In this document: piece by piece, positions 36,701 through 45,306 of the stretch
How positions within the stretch are numbered: position 1 is the first letter of the stretch
Layout of the letters: each line of letters begins with the position of its first letter
Origin: a virus
Reading direction: 5' to 3' (one strand)
DNA length: 53,451 nucleotides
Virus record (IMG/VR): IMGVR_UViG_3300042987_003044
Span: 1 to 53,451 of that record
Notes under the pieces: model-generated
Databases searched by the model: none
Seen by the model: the letters and a program-made list of their open reading frames with translations, nothing else
What the model was told of the DNA's origin: nothing
Program-made: the position numbers and the translations under genes

Positions 36701-39700
36701 GTTACCGAATATCTTCCATTATATTTGGAATCAACAAAAGATAATTTTGAATAATTCACAACATCTACATCACTGAAAACAGAGACACCATCTTTTTCTA
36801 AAGAATAAAATAATTCATCCGGAATTTGTGTTGAAAAATCTAATGTAAAACTAGCATCGGTGCTTAATCCAACCGTTCCAATACCACTGGTAATAAATTC
36901 TTCGGAAGATTCAGTTGATTTAAATTCTTTATTAAAATTTTTATCATAATAAAGTTTAAATTCATATCCAAATAAAGATGTATCACTCAAATCAAATTTT
37001 AAAGAATTATTTTTTGTTATGTTAATCTGTGGATTAATGTTATATACAAATTGACTAGATCCTCCAGAACTAGCAATACTGACTAAGTTTGGTGGATTAA
37101 GATTTAAATCATATAAAGTTTCTGCAAAAGAAAATTTATTTGAATTTATTCTATAAATGTAGTATGATCCTGTCTGCAGACCAACCGGAATAGGTCCTAG
37201 TGCATTTTTATAATAAACTTTATCTCCGGTATTAAAATTATGATTTATTACTGTTATTTCATTAGTTGCAGTGTTTATACCAGACGAGCTAAATCCTATT
37301 GGATTTATTAAAATTTTCTGTATTGAGTCGTCATATATCACCTTTACTGAAGAGGATGTTCCAATTCCCACAGTAGTTTTTGGTTGAACATTTAAATCTA
37401 TGATATCATTTTCTTCCAAATTATGTTCAGTTTTTAAAGTTATTGATGCAGTTATTCTTTCAACTTTTCCAGTAACCTGAGTGTAATTACTTTCAAAGTA
37501 GTATTCATATTCATCAGAACCATTATTAACAAAAAATAAACCATCAGAACTTGTAGTTAATTCTACATTAGTACATAGTCCAATATAATTATTTGATTTT
37601 TTAATTATATAAACTCTTTCAGAATCTCCATTTGGAAGAGAAAATGATGCTCCATCTGAAGTTTTTTTAGCAAGTAATGATGAAGATAGTGGTGGTTTTG
37701 AAAGAGTTACTTCCTGACCAGTTTTAAATGGGTGATTTGGTAAATATATTGATTGTGTGGGAACGGAAACATCTTTATCAACCTCACCGACTGATGTTGG
37801 AACGATCCACGCTAATCCAGAAGTTGTTCCAATACCAACAGAATATTGTGGATTAAAATAAACTTTATCATTTATTTTTGATTCAAAATAATCAGTTTTT
37901 ACTTGTACTTTAAATTTATTCTTTACGAAAGATACTGGAGTAGATAAAGTATGTGCGATCCCTGTAAGAGTTCTTTTAACCCTTAAAATTTTATTAGTAT
38001 CAAAAATATTTAAGACCGTTAAATTTTCATTATCAATTTGTATCACATCATCGATAAAAAGAGTCGATGGAATGGATGACAAGTATATATCGGTTACAAT
38101 TCCTGTTCCCGATGGAATTGGTGCAAGTAGAATTGAACTATCACTTTCTACTTTACAAATTTTAGAACCACTTAGATTATTTACGAATGTGGATAACCCA
38201 GATATTGTTACTATATCGTTATCAAATAGTTGATGGGATGTTGAAATGTATGCTGAAATTTCCCTTGTATTTGTCCAAGTAAATATGAAATCATCGTAGG
38301 TATCAACTTCAGTATCTATTCTATCTACTTCTTTTCCATAAATTTGAGATACCTTGGCACTAAATCCCCCTCCATTCGTATTACTATTATCAATTTCTAC
38401 AAAATCACCAACCTTATAATCACTCCCTCTAGTCTCAACTAAACATTTATCTATTGATCCGGATGAAACAGACTCTATTAATATTTTCTGATCTACAATT
38501 TCGTTAGATTCTACAATAAAATCATTATCTGCATATTTTTCATTTGATTTATATGGGAATGTATTTCTAATTAATTTTGAATTTTCAAAATCAAAATCTT
38601 GATCCAAATTAAAATTATCAATAATTACTGGAGATCTAAAATATTCTCCAATAAAATATGGATAGATTCCACTATTGTTTATTGTATTTACAGTTGCAAA
38701 ATACGCATAAGTCCCATTTGGAAACTCTGGAGTTTTACACCACCTGCCATTATAAATGTCCAAATCTCCAGAATTATTAAAAATATAATCTTCTACAAAA
38801 GTTCCATAAGGAAATTCTGTGGTTGATGGTCTATTCTGAATATTATTTGTATTGAGTATATACCCAGATTCAATTACTTTTAGATCTGACGTTAAATCTT
38901 CAGGATCAGAATGCCCATATGGTCCATATATTGGATTTCCATCATACGCCCACCCTATAATTGGAGAATGAAAATCACCATTATCATTAAATTCTTGAGA
39001 GAATAATGATGTATCGTATGATATACAACCATATTGAAGTTTATTTTTAGAATCCTGTAATACAAAATTTCCAAATCTAGATCTACTATCAATTGATAAA
39101 TCCCTTATTTTAATATCAAGTAATGCATTATATCCAGCTGGGATAACAGAAATAGAAGTTTTTGGTAATGTATAATTGACTCCGGAAGATAACACAATAA
39201 CATCAACAATTTTGTTATCTACTATTACTGGTCTCAATTTACAACCAACACCGTCACCAACAACTAATAAATCTGGAGTACTATAATATTCAGTGCCCGA
39301 TGATTCAACTTCTACTCGGACAATAGATCCATTAATTATAACGGGGCGTAATAAAGCATCTTTTCCGGTTTTTATAAAAATAAAAGGTTTTTTCTCAAAA
39401 TTTATCAAAGATGATCCATATCCTACACCAGATTCATATAAATAAGCATCAACAATTTTTCCTCTAACTACTGGAGTGGCTACAATATTCCCAGTAAAAG
39501 TACTTCCATAAGATACTAATATATTAACTTTAATTTCTGGATATTTAAAAACATTAAACCCAGATCCAGATGATTTAAAAGTGGCAAATTTTTTACGATT
39601 ATAATCAGTGGTATCTTTATTTGTTCCAGCGTTTGCTAGTCTAAAAGTGTCATTATCAATTTTTAAAATATAATATTGATTAGTTGTAGAAATACCTGAT

Positions 39701-42645
39701 ATTGGTGTTCCAGTTGAATAATATTCAATAAGGTCGCCATCATTAAAATTATGATTTGTAAATGTAACAGTACTATCAATAGTAGAAATTCCAGTTGGAC
39801 CAACAAATAATGTTCTATTTGTGTAATTAGAACCAGGATCTATTACTTTAACCGAATTTAATGTGTTGTTCGATACTGTTCCAAATTGATGTATCCCCGA
39901 AAGATATTGTGTAGTAAAACCTACTGTATTAATTCCGGAAACATAATCATTTAAAGTTTCATAAATTTGTATAGTTTTATTATTAACAATACTTGCATAA
40001 TATGAAGATCCATCTACTAAAGTTCTCTCCTGACTTAGATTGGATCCACCAAAAATACCTATGCCAATATCATTTCCTACAGAGTTATAAATTATTTTCT
40101 CACCACTTTTAAAGTTATGATCAGTAAGAAAGGTTATCGTTTCATTTGTAATATCAATTCCACCACCTTCAAATATCTGCCTACCATCAAAAGAAACACT
40201 TCTAAATCTTTTACTTAGAAATGGCTCTAATTTACATCCAGTTCCATTGCCACCTTCTACTGTAACAGATAAAACTTTTTCAATATCAAAATCCTGAGGA
40301 TCTATCAAAACTTCCTTAACAGATCCACTAACAACCGGCTGAATTAGTGCAGTTACACCAGAACCTATGGATGGTGAAGATACTTGAATTCTGGGTAAAT
40401 TAATAACATCATAATTTTCTCCACTATTTAAAATTAAAACATTCTTCAGAGGTCCATAATAAATTTTATTTAAATAAGAATAATTTAAAATTTCAACCCC
40501 ATTTTTTAACAAACCCAAAGATCTGTAATCTTTGGTTTTATTTCTTTCTCCAGAAGATAAATTTTTCTTTATTGGAAACTTTCTTAGTATTTTTTGAATT
40601 CCAATTTCTTTTGATCTTTGAATTCCTAATGTAAATGTATGAGGTCCATCAGATTCTAATAAAGGCAATAAATTTACAAAATTACTAGAACCAATGAAAG
40701 ATTTTGATTCATATAATCTTATTCTATCGGTACTAGTTACTTCAACATAATATAATTCTCCTGAAGTTAATCCGGGAATATCATTGGAAGAATTGTAAAT
40801 TATATAATCTCCAGTTTTGAACGGATTATTTACAATCTTAATTAATGAATAAAATCCAGTAGTTGCATTTTTTCCATCTAGATATTCTTCTGTAGCATAT
40901 GGTATTGTTTTTTCAATGATATTTTCACTGATTGTGTATGATGGCAATCCATTTGCTGAAACATATAAATATTCATCATTTTCATTATAAACATTTTGAA
41001 TATTTGATAATACATTATCATTACCATATTCAATAGGAATTGTAGTACTTATTGCTTTATCTATTTTTCTACGAATATCAAAATATGTCGATCCAGAATT
41101 TGGATTAAAATTGATGAGATTTGATACTTCTACAGTATTTGTGGAAGTATTAATATTAACAATAAATGGTACATTGAGAGTAGAATGCGCTACAGTTTGA
41201 GTTCCTCTATATAGAATCTCAACATTATCCCCAACCTTGAGACTTGATTTGTCTATAGGACTTTTTAATTTAAATGATGATCCTAATATTGATTCTATTT
41301 GGTATCTTGAACTAGTATTATAAATCCAAGAATTTGCAAAAATTTGCTTAAATGAATCATTATTATTTGGAATAATTTCACCAACACTTTTAACACCAAA
41401 GAAATCTCCAGAATTAAATCCATAAACTGGTTTATAAAAATCTAAACCAGAAATAACCCCGGTAATTCTCATCTCTACTTTTTTGTCGGTATCACCATTT
41501 TCATATCCATATGCAAATTGCTGCACTCTTATATCATCAGCACAATCAAGTTGTTCAACTATGTTAGTGCAATTTAAAAATTGATTTACTGTCTTATCTC
41601 CATAAGAGATTATATTATTTCCAGACACTAGTAATCCAGTTTTTGGAAATCCTATTGTACTATCGACAGAAATTATAGATGAACCTATAGATACATTTTC
41701 TAATACTCTTGTTTTGGGGTGAATAAAAAATTCACCGGTTATTAGATCTTGTGTGCCATATCCGACAAATAAAGATAATTCATAATATATTTTTCCATTT
41801 CTATTAATTATTTTTACTTCTGAAACTGATGCTTGATTTTCTGGTGAGTCAGATCTCTGTATTGTTTGTCCAACCAGATTGAGTGGATTACCAGATAAAG
41901 ACTCTACAACTATTACCTTTCTACGAATAAATTCTGAAGAAGATGGTTTTATTAAGAATTTTTCTAAATCAATGACTGAAATTTCTTCGCCATATAAAAC
42001 TCTAAAAAGAATCTTAAATGATTCTGGTGTCCCCTTTGCCTGATAAAATGATTTTGCTTCTTTTATAAAATTGCCAATATTAATCTCAGAAGAAAAATCT
42101 ATATTTTCTAATCCAGGAGTATAAGTATATTTTATTTTTTTATAAAACTCTTTTAAAAATAAAGAGCTTAAATTTATTACTTTTGTTTGACTACTATGAG
42201 ATTCTGCATTACTTTGAGAAAAAACTAGTTCTTCTGGATCATTAACTTTATGAAAATCAGTAATTCCACTGAAACCACGAATACATCCAGTAAAACTATT
42301 TGTTGTAATTCCAGTATATGTGATAATTTCATCGTCTATTTTTAATAGACCATATCTATTTGGATATCCTTTAGTACTATCAACGTATATAACTTCATCA
42401 TCTTCATCAATATTATAAGATAATGACGTATCTAATGAAACTATTTCTGGAATTAAGTTATCTAATCTAATATAATTGTCTAAATTATCACTAATGTCAA
42501 CTGGTCCGCCGGGAAATTCTAGCGATTTATAATATTGTTTAAAAAATTCTATAGAATTGGGATTTTGATCGACAATAAATTCTGGTAATTGATTGTCGAT
42601 GATATCTTGAATTTTTACTTTTCTATCAAAAATATTTCCTGACAT
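30754..42645 (-). CDS. 3963-residue baseplate protein (gp7 position) with YHYH-like domain
   Basis: A single uninterrupted frame covering 22 percent of the window. By order (25-6-this-8) it takes the place of T4 gp7 (1032 residues), and its start MSGNIFDRKVKIQDIIDNQL resembles the large wedge protein of cyanophages. About residues 1215-1325 form a YHYH-type domain: GWAYDGNPIYGPYG, then NGRWCKTPEFPNGTYAYF. Many GxGY/GxNY beta repeats are spread through the chain. Turn modules occur too (GLLKIDDEIITYTGI near residue 95, SGNNIISYGDK near 345, DVLKIDDEYVDVVNVG near 3080). The C-terminus (NPLGRFSWGRLSNFERLSPI) is typical of the family. No Cys-rich or enzymatic domain is obvious. Confidence 0.72.
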   Translation of the reverse strand: MSGNIFDRKVKIQDIIDNQLPEFIVDQNPNSIEFFKQYYKSLEFPGGPVDISDNLDNYIRLDNLIPEIVSLDTSLSYNIDEDDEVIYVDSTKGYPNRYGLLKIDDEIITYTGITTNSFTGCIRGFSGITDFHKVNDPEELVFSQSNAESHSSQTKVINLSSLFLKEFYKKIKYTYTPGLENIDFSSEINIGNFIKEAKSFYQAKGTPESFKILFRVLYGEEISVIDLEKFLIKPSSSEFIRRKVIVVESLSGNPLNLVGQTIQRSDSPENQASVSEVKIINRNGKIYYELSLFVGYGTQDLITGEFFIHPKTRVLENVSIGSSIISVDSTIGFPKTGLLVSGNNIISYGDKTVNQFLNCTNIVEQLDCADDIRVQQFAYGYENGDTDKKVEMRITGVISGLDFYKPVYGFNSGDFFGVKSVGEIIPNNNDSFKQIFANSWIYNTSSRYQIESILGSSFKLKSPIDKSSLKVGDNVEILYRGTQTVAHSTLNVPFIVNINTSTNTVEVSNLINFNPNSGSTYFDIRRKIDKAISTTIPIEYGNDNVLSNIQNVYNENDEYLYVSANGLPSYTISENIIEKTIPYATEEYLDGKNATTGFYSLIKIVNNPFKTGDYIIYNSSNDIPGLTSGELYYVEVTSTDRIRLYESKSFIGSSNFVNLLPLLESDGPHTFTLGIQRSKEIGIQKILRKFPIKKNLSSGERNKTKDYRSLGLLKNGVEILNYSYLNKIYYGPLKNVLILNSGENYDVINLPRIQVSSPSIGSGVTALIQPVVSGSVKEVLIDPQDFDIEKVLSVTVEGGNGTGCKLEPFLSKRFRSVSFDGRQIFEGGGIDITNETITFLTDHNFKSGEKIIYNSVGNDIGIGIFGGSNLSQERTLVDGSSYYASIVNNKTIQIYETLNDYVSGINTVGFTTQYLSGIHQFGTVSNNTLNSVKVIDPGSNYTNRTLFVGPTGISTIDSTVTFTNHNFNDGDLIEYYSTGTPISGISTTNQYYILKIDNDTFRLANAGTNKDTTDYNRKKFATFKSSGSGFNVFKYPEIKVNILVSYGSTFTGNIVATPVVRGKIVDAYLYESGVGYGSSLINFEKKPFIFIKTGKDALLRPVIINGSIVRVEVESSGTEYYSTPDLLVVGDGVGCKLRPVIVDNKIVDVIVLSSGVNYTLPKTSISVIPAGYNALLDIKIRDLSIDSRSRFGNFVLQDSKNKLQYGCISYDTSLFSQEFNDNGDFHSPIIGWAYDGNPIYGPYGHSDPEDLTSDLKVIESGYILNTNNIQNRPSTTEFPYGTFVEDYIFNNSGDLDIYNGRWCKTPEFPNGTYAYFATVNTINNSGIYPYFIGEYFRSPVIIDNFNLDQDFDFENSKLIRNTFPYKSNEKYADNDFIVESNEIVDQKILIESVSSGSIDKCLVETRGSDYKVGDFVEIDNSNTNGGGFSAKVSQIYGKEVDRIDTEVDTYDDFIFTWTNTREISAYISTSHQLFDNDIVTISGLSTFVNNLSGSKICKVESDSSILLAPIPSGTGIVTDIYLSSIPSTLFIDDVIQIDNENLTVLNIFDTNKILRVKRTLTGIAHTLSTPVSFVKNKFKVQVKTDYFESKINDKVYFNPQYSVGIGTTSGLAWIVPTSVGEVDKDVSVPTQSIYLPNHPFKTGQEVTLSKPPLSSSLLAKKTSDGASFSLPNGDSERVYIIKKSNNYIGLCTNVELTTSSDGLFFVNNGSDEYEYYFESNYTQVTGKVERITASITLKTEHNLEENDIIDLNVQPKTTVGIGTSSSVKVIYDDSIQKILINPIGFSSSGINTATNEITVINHNFNTGDKVYYKNALGPIPVGLQTGSYYIYRINSNKFSFAETLYDLNLNPPNLVSIASSGGSSQFVYNINPQINITKNNSLKFDLSDTSLFGYEFKLYYDKNFNKEFKSTESSEEFITSGIGTVGLSTDASFTLDFSTQIPDELFYSLEKDGVSVFSDVDVVNYSKLSFVDSKYNGRYSVTGIGSTTFSFTLLENPIILGYSADECDILEYSTTSKTENGGVNKINIISNGFNYKKLPTFSKILSENGKGASIRLSSSSIGKVADIKVFNQGYDYSVDNTLNPQSYFPTILELINTDKVESIEVLDGGKNYISEPSLVILNSETREVYPYGQLKPILNNSSIGSVEILETPYGLSPIESEVFSINNTNGIPITSVSYNSSSGIVTCIIETPVLGFPTPIFSTGDLIFVEGIQNTSESGDGFNSSDYGYVFFEVYNYFNTNPAVIEYKISNFSSDGGTPSINPSINSLIVDYSNYPKFKVTQNNSKFTIGEKVLVKEGEFFVEKDLQITSSGDKNAYVDEKYDNLEIGNIIKGKISGVIGEIKSILKQNNQLNIDSYTEKDFGWQSDVGKLNDYYQVTIDSDYYQNLSYSIKSSKQYDEISSPVNQLLHPIGLKNFADTQVSSSSTVGVKEFLTNDSVTIDYIDENRVDTINNFDLVLDTNVVSNYSKFLRLKNKKLTDYIDCISNVVLKIDNIQDLFSNVDNRVANTAETQKIITYTDNYSDFLIQIKDPKTSDIQLIEISTLNDLDNIYILEKANIFSTENKISDINGFIDFNNKNALEIIPDDPFDTDLDVKILKSNFSSVESGIGTYSIGLVNLSGIAATSGIGSTVSIISFDTNQLSSVYVSTQIIQKPSGESNFVDIYLTTDGTDSYISEYYFDTLDNTSLSSNSIGTFSSYIDSQILTLTYENSTDSELLIRSKVVGFGSTASGIGTYIFLSDDQPEDSTQSVKYDSNFSVSTGTTTIVSEDLSSISAFKTIVKVSIGNTSALHQVLTIHNSEDVYTKNYPFLSINNSSGIGTFGGRLNGTNVELVFYPDSEYNSSQYLLQSFNQAFYSEYDSLNTPNQLEYGKIRESVSIAFFNAINGDRYSKNSFPLEHKNFSIFEKTFNPTNSSILDPSTGIFTIKNHFFSTGERLIYTEGSTFNTISPLPLGIGSTLNSVGVLTTILPKEVYAIKIDEDKFRISTRYDYSTTGSGIGVTFTSLGSGNAHKFEMYKKLEKTVLSLDGVVQNPIKYTPISHTLQYNGGQVGIDTTIFSLSGISSVFFFDVLKIDDEYVDVVNVGLGQSRFGPITGIGTFKLVEVERGFIGSSATSHTDSTNVRVYRGAYNIKGSKIYFTNAPKGRSLSDENETNLPRPASSFNGRVFLRQDYTTNVIYDDISDQFTGIGVSMNLTVQGINTTGVQPGSNLVFINDIFQTPSTENNSGNNYETVEESGKTKIVFTGITSSNGQIIVSETDVNQNQLPRGGIIVSLGSTDGIGFAPLVGASVTASVSGGTITSIGIGTTGNWGSGYNKNIGIVSITDSTGTGAVISAIVGLGGTLSFNISNGGSGYTNPQLILPEPSYENLPVIGVSRLSTGITTETGTGLLMSVEVGPSYGSTGIGSTYFSVNSFKITRPGYGFEIGDVFKPVGLVTDARLANPISDFTLTVTEIFTDSFSAIELGELDYIDTIKFLQDGERVRFPLIYQGNTLSFETNNPILDLNSVLLIFIDGVIQDPGVSYQFSGGSSFTFTEPPKPENNIAIFFYRGTRGVDSNIVNVVETLKVGDTVQAIKNDNIYGSVSQNPRTIVGINTSDEFETNIYFGPGIETDEPNYKILSWTKQKSDYIINGQPVYKSRNSLESRVYPTAKIIKNVNVSDSEVFVDDSRFFLYEENESPIDIIDFDVLIVENSNPVSAGLSAVVSVGGTIQSISIINPGSGYTGGSIDVKISAPPNIMSGIGSIASAVANISNGSVSTPITITSPGFGYDPSIPVQVIVESPAVRYENIRNVANVEGFSGIVTGITTTTGTLSNPLALKFNLRSTDALTFDGLEVGYPIYIYDTKVGSGVTSIDSDNSAVIGVGTQFLNNIYYIHSITKLAANAEIICNVKSDSSVIGISTFGSITNPLGRFSWGRLSNFERLSPIGIAVSSFTINSGLSSFPVMQRRGYGFEGLGALRPNIPI

Positions 42646-42646
42646 T

Positions 42647-44575
42647 TTATTCTCTTATTAGCGATCCATTTGAGTAACTTGAAACATAATAATCTTTTAT
42701 AAATGTTGATCCGGAAATATCATCACCGGAAGAAATCACATCTCTAAGCATATTTATCTTACTAGATTGAACAGAAAATGAAAGATATAAATCTTTCAAT
42801 CCAACAACATCATTAGATTCTGGATATGCTTGAATTTCTATAATATTATTTGACCTTGCTGTTGAGGTGATGTTTAATGAATTTAAAATAATTTCACCTT
42901 TAACATAATCAACAGTTCCTGCAGATTTTATAACCACGGGATAATTTCTAGATCCTTCGGCAATTTTTACAATAGAAATTATACCTTTACCACTTCCATC
43001 CAGATTGCCATTTGAATCTTTATTTGGAACATCAGTTAAATAAACTAAATCAGAAACGCCAGATATTCTAAATCCAGTACTCTTAATATTGAATCCTTTA
43101 GAATCAATATGAAATTGATTTCCATAGCAAATTTCATATTGTGCAAATTGATTAATCAAAGCATTCAAATCTCTTCTGATAATAACTTTTGTTATATTGG
43201 AGGTTATAGATTGATCGACATTATCTATTATTTGTAGTAGTTTACTATACTTAAATCTTCCTCCAAATTTATTTAAATTGACAGATGATGCATATGTGTT
43301 TAATGAATTAATAATATTGGTTCTTAAAGACTCTACCGTAGTTATTTGTGTGGAATTATAATATATCGACGTGTCAATCTCAACATAAAGAACCTTCAGA
43401 TCTACAATTTCTTGAGATATTCCTGATAATGTATAATTTTTTAATTTAAGTAAAATGTTTCGTTTATCAAAATCAGAAACAATTGTTCCATTTTTTGGTT
43501 TAATACTAATAAGCACTTTTCCATATTGTGGAGGACTAAGTTCTTCTCCACCAACGACAGAAACTGACTCTGTATTTGGATAAATGTTTTGTATTATAGA
43601 CTCGTAATCTCTTCCAGTTACTGCTCTATACTGTGAAGAATATAACCTGGGAGCAAAATATTTAATAGAATCAATTGGCTCAATATCGCCACCATTGGAT
43701 GCTGGAATAACGGTGGATATTATAGTATTATTTGGATTTGTTATTGTCGCACCAGCAGAATTTAGCAGAGTTCCAGAAAAACTAAAGTTTGATGGACCAT
43801 TACCTTCTTTACCATTGGATACAATATATCTTGCAGTAATTACGGACTCATTTTCTAATTTTTTTCCAAAAAATCCGTCACCGAAAAGTATTTCATACTT
43901 CTCATCTTTAATTTCCTGAAGAAGATATATTCTAGAATCCTTATTTAAGTTTAAAATATTATCAATTTTTTCATATTCAACACCTAGTCCAGTGTCTGAT
44001 GGACCTTTAACATAAACACTTAAAGTGTCGGTGTCAATTGAATCATTGTCCAAAATAAATCTTTGATCTAATGAAGTATTAGCAGTAAATATTTTGTCTA
44101 ATAAAGTACCTTCATATATTTCAAGTGGTTTTGCAATAGATCCAAAAACTGCCACACCATTTCTAACAGGAGTTGTTACATCTTGTGGTATTGAAAATGT
44201 ATATGATGATGAATCATAATTCCCAAGACATATTACACCAGCCTTCAAGGTAAGTGTAGAGGTAGGTGCAGTAACATTTACCGTCAATACAATTCCAGCT
44301 TTGGCAGATCTCTTAGGTCTTGGTACATAACCAATATTTCTGGCAAGAGAAACAACATTCTCTCTTACAGTCGCAGAGTCTAAAAAAGACTCATTTACAA
44401 CCATATTAGAGTTAAATGCCGTAATGTATGTATTATACGCTAAAGTATCAATTAAAACTGAAAAGTTAGATCCTTCAAAATCAAAATCCGTAAAATTGGA
44501 ATTTGCTCTGAGGTAATCTTTAATTGATGTTTTTATCTGATCAAAATCTAGATTGGTAAACTTAGTGAAAGGCAT
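42647..44575 (-). CDS. gp6: gp6 baseplate wedge protein
   Basis: A 642-residue protein (T4 gp6 has 660). It has the family start FTNLDFDQIKTSIKDYLRAN with DFEGSNFSVLIDTLAYNTYI, then SFLDSATVRENVVSLARNIG, and the central RLYSSQYRAVTGRDYESIIQ shared with gpJ-type baseplate proteins. Gp6 forms the dimers that make the continuous ring of the T4 baseplate. It lies 1-2 bp from both gp25 and the 3963-residue gene, so the three form one transcript. Confidence 0.95.
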   Translation of the reverse strand: MPFTKFTNLDFDQIKTSIKDYLRANSNFTDFDFEGSNFSVLIDTLAYNTYITAFNSNMVVNESFLDSATVRENVVSLARNIGYVPRPKRSAKAGIVLTVNVTAPTSTLTLKAGVICLGNYDSSSYTFSIPQDVTTPVRNGVAVFGSIAKPLEIYEGTLLDKIFTANTSLDQRFILDNDSIDTDTLSVYVKGPSDTGLGVEYEKIDNILNLNKDSRIYLLQEIKDEKYEILFGDGFFGKKLENESVITARYIVSNGKEGNGPSNFSFSGTLLNSAGATITNPNNTIISTVIPASNGGDIEPIDSIKYFAPRLYSSQYRAVTGRDYESIIQNIYPNTESVSVVGGEELSPPQYGKVLISIKPKNGTIVSDFDKRNILLKLKNYTLSGISQEIVDLKVLYVEIDTSIYYNSTQITTVESLRTNIINSLNTYASSVNLNKFGGRFKYSKLLQIIDNVDQSITSNITKVIIRRDLNALINQFAQYEICYGNQFHIDSKGFNIKSTGFRISGVSDLVYLTDVPNKDSNGNLDGSGKGIISIVKIAEGSRNYPVVIKSAGTVDYVKGEIILNSLNITSTARSNNIIEIQAYPESNDVVGLKDLYLSFSVQSSKINMLRDVISSGDDISGSTFIKDYYVSSYSNGSLIRE

Positions 44576-44576
44576 T

Positions 44577-44978
44577 TTATCTAGTTGCCTCTAATATGAA
44601 GGAAAATTCTTGAGTCGGAAATTCTTGTCCGATGATGTCGAATATTACTAAAACATCAAATGCATTCTGATCATAAAGTGGATTAACCTCAACCTTTAAA
44701 TTATCAATTCTATTTTCAAAATTTTCAATTGTAATTTGTATTTCTCGTTGAATTACGGATGCAGTAGCAAAATCGACAAAATCAAATAATGATCTTCTAA
44801 CATTTGATCCTAAAATAGAATTGAAAAATCTTTCAGTTGGTATAGTCTCAACTAAATTTCTGACAGATCTACGAATTGCATTTTCATTTTTCAAAACTTG
44901 CAAATCATTCGTTATCGGATGAGGAACAAATGATAATGTAATATCCTTAAATGCTCTAGATATTCTAGTAACTGCCAT
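44577..44978 (-). CDS. gp25: gp25 baseplate wedge protein
   Basis: A 133-residue protein equal in length to T4 gp25 (132). The conserved motif NAIRRSVRNLVETIPTERFF and FDFVDFATASVIQREIQITI identify the gp25/lysozyme-like wedge family, which joins gp6 to the sheath-facing side of the baseplate. A perfect TATAAATA is 23 bp upstream, so this is the first gene of the 25-6-giant operon. Confidence 0.95.
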   Translation of the reverse strand: MAVTRISRAFKDITLSFVPHPITNDLQVLKNENAIRRSVRNLVETIPTERFFNSILGSNVRRSLFDFVDFATASVIQREIQITIENFENRIDNLKVEVNPLYDQNAFDVLVIFDIIGQEFPTQEFSFILEATR

Positions 44979-45000
44979 CGGACAAGAATATTTCTTGCAT

Positions 45001-45008
45001 TATTTATA
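45001..45008 (-). promoter_or_regulatory. late promoter TATAAATA of the gp25 operon
   Basis: An exact match on the minus strand in the 37-bp gap before gp25. It would start a transcript of at least 14 kb through gp6 and the 3963-residue gene. Confidence 0.8.
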
Positions 45009-45015
45009 TTGATCC

Positions 45016-45261
45016 TTACCAAGAAGAACCATATGTTGGTTCTGTACCGTAATTCCAATCATCATAATCATCATCATTACGAATTTTTTTATGCATACTT
45101 TCACTTAAGTTGTGCTTATTTTTGGGAATTTCATCGTGCATGATCTCTTGAATTACTTTTTTATTTTCTTGAATCGAAGAATAATCGGTAATTAATTTGT
45201 CAGTACCCCACATCTGATACATGTAGTCTGAATTTCGATCTGGATTTGGTTGAGTTGCCAT
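45016..45261 (-). CDS. small hypothetical phage protein
   Basis: An 81-residue hydrophilic protein starting MATQPNPDRNSDYMYQMWGT and ending YDDWNYGTEPTYGSSW. It is rich in N, D, Y and K, with a helical middle (IQENKKVIQEIMHDEI). I do not recognise a function. It sits just before the gp25 promoter and is likely expressed with the small genes upstream. The tyrosine/aspartate-rich tail is unusual but not diagnostic. Confidence 0.5.
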   Translation of the reverse strand: MATQPNPDRNSDYMYQMWGTDKLITDYSSIQENKKVIQEIMHDEIPKNKHNLSESMHKKIRNDDDYDDWNYGTEPTYGSSW

Positions 45262-45306
45262 CTGTTTTACTTGAAAATAAAGAAAACAGAACTTTTTACG
45301 GGGTTG

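Noticed and set aside
30754-42645. The 3963-residue frame as several genes joined by assembly error
   Set aside because: The frame is continuous, with the same repeat style throughout. The N- and C-terminal ends are both family-typical, and there are no internal promoters or Shine-Dalgarno sites that I could identify. Read-level checking would still be useful.
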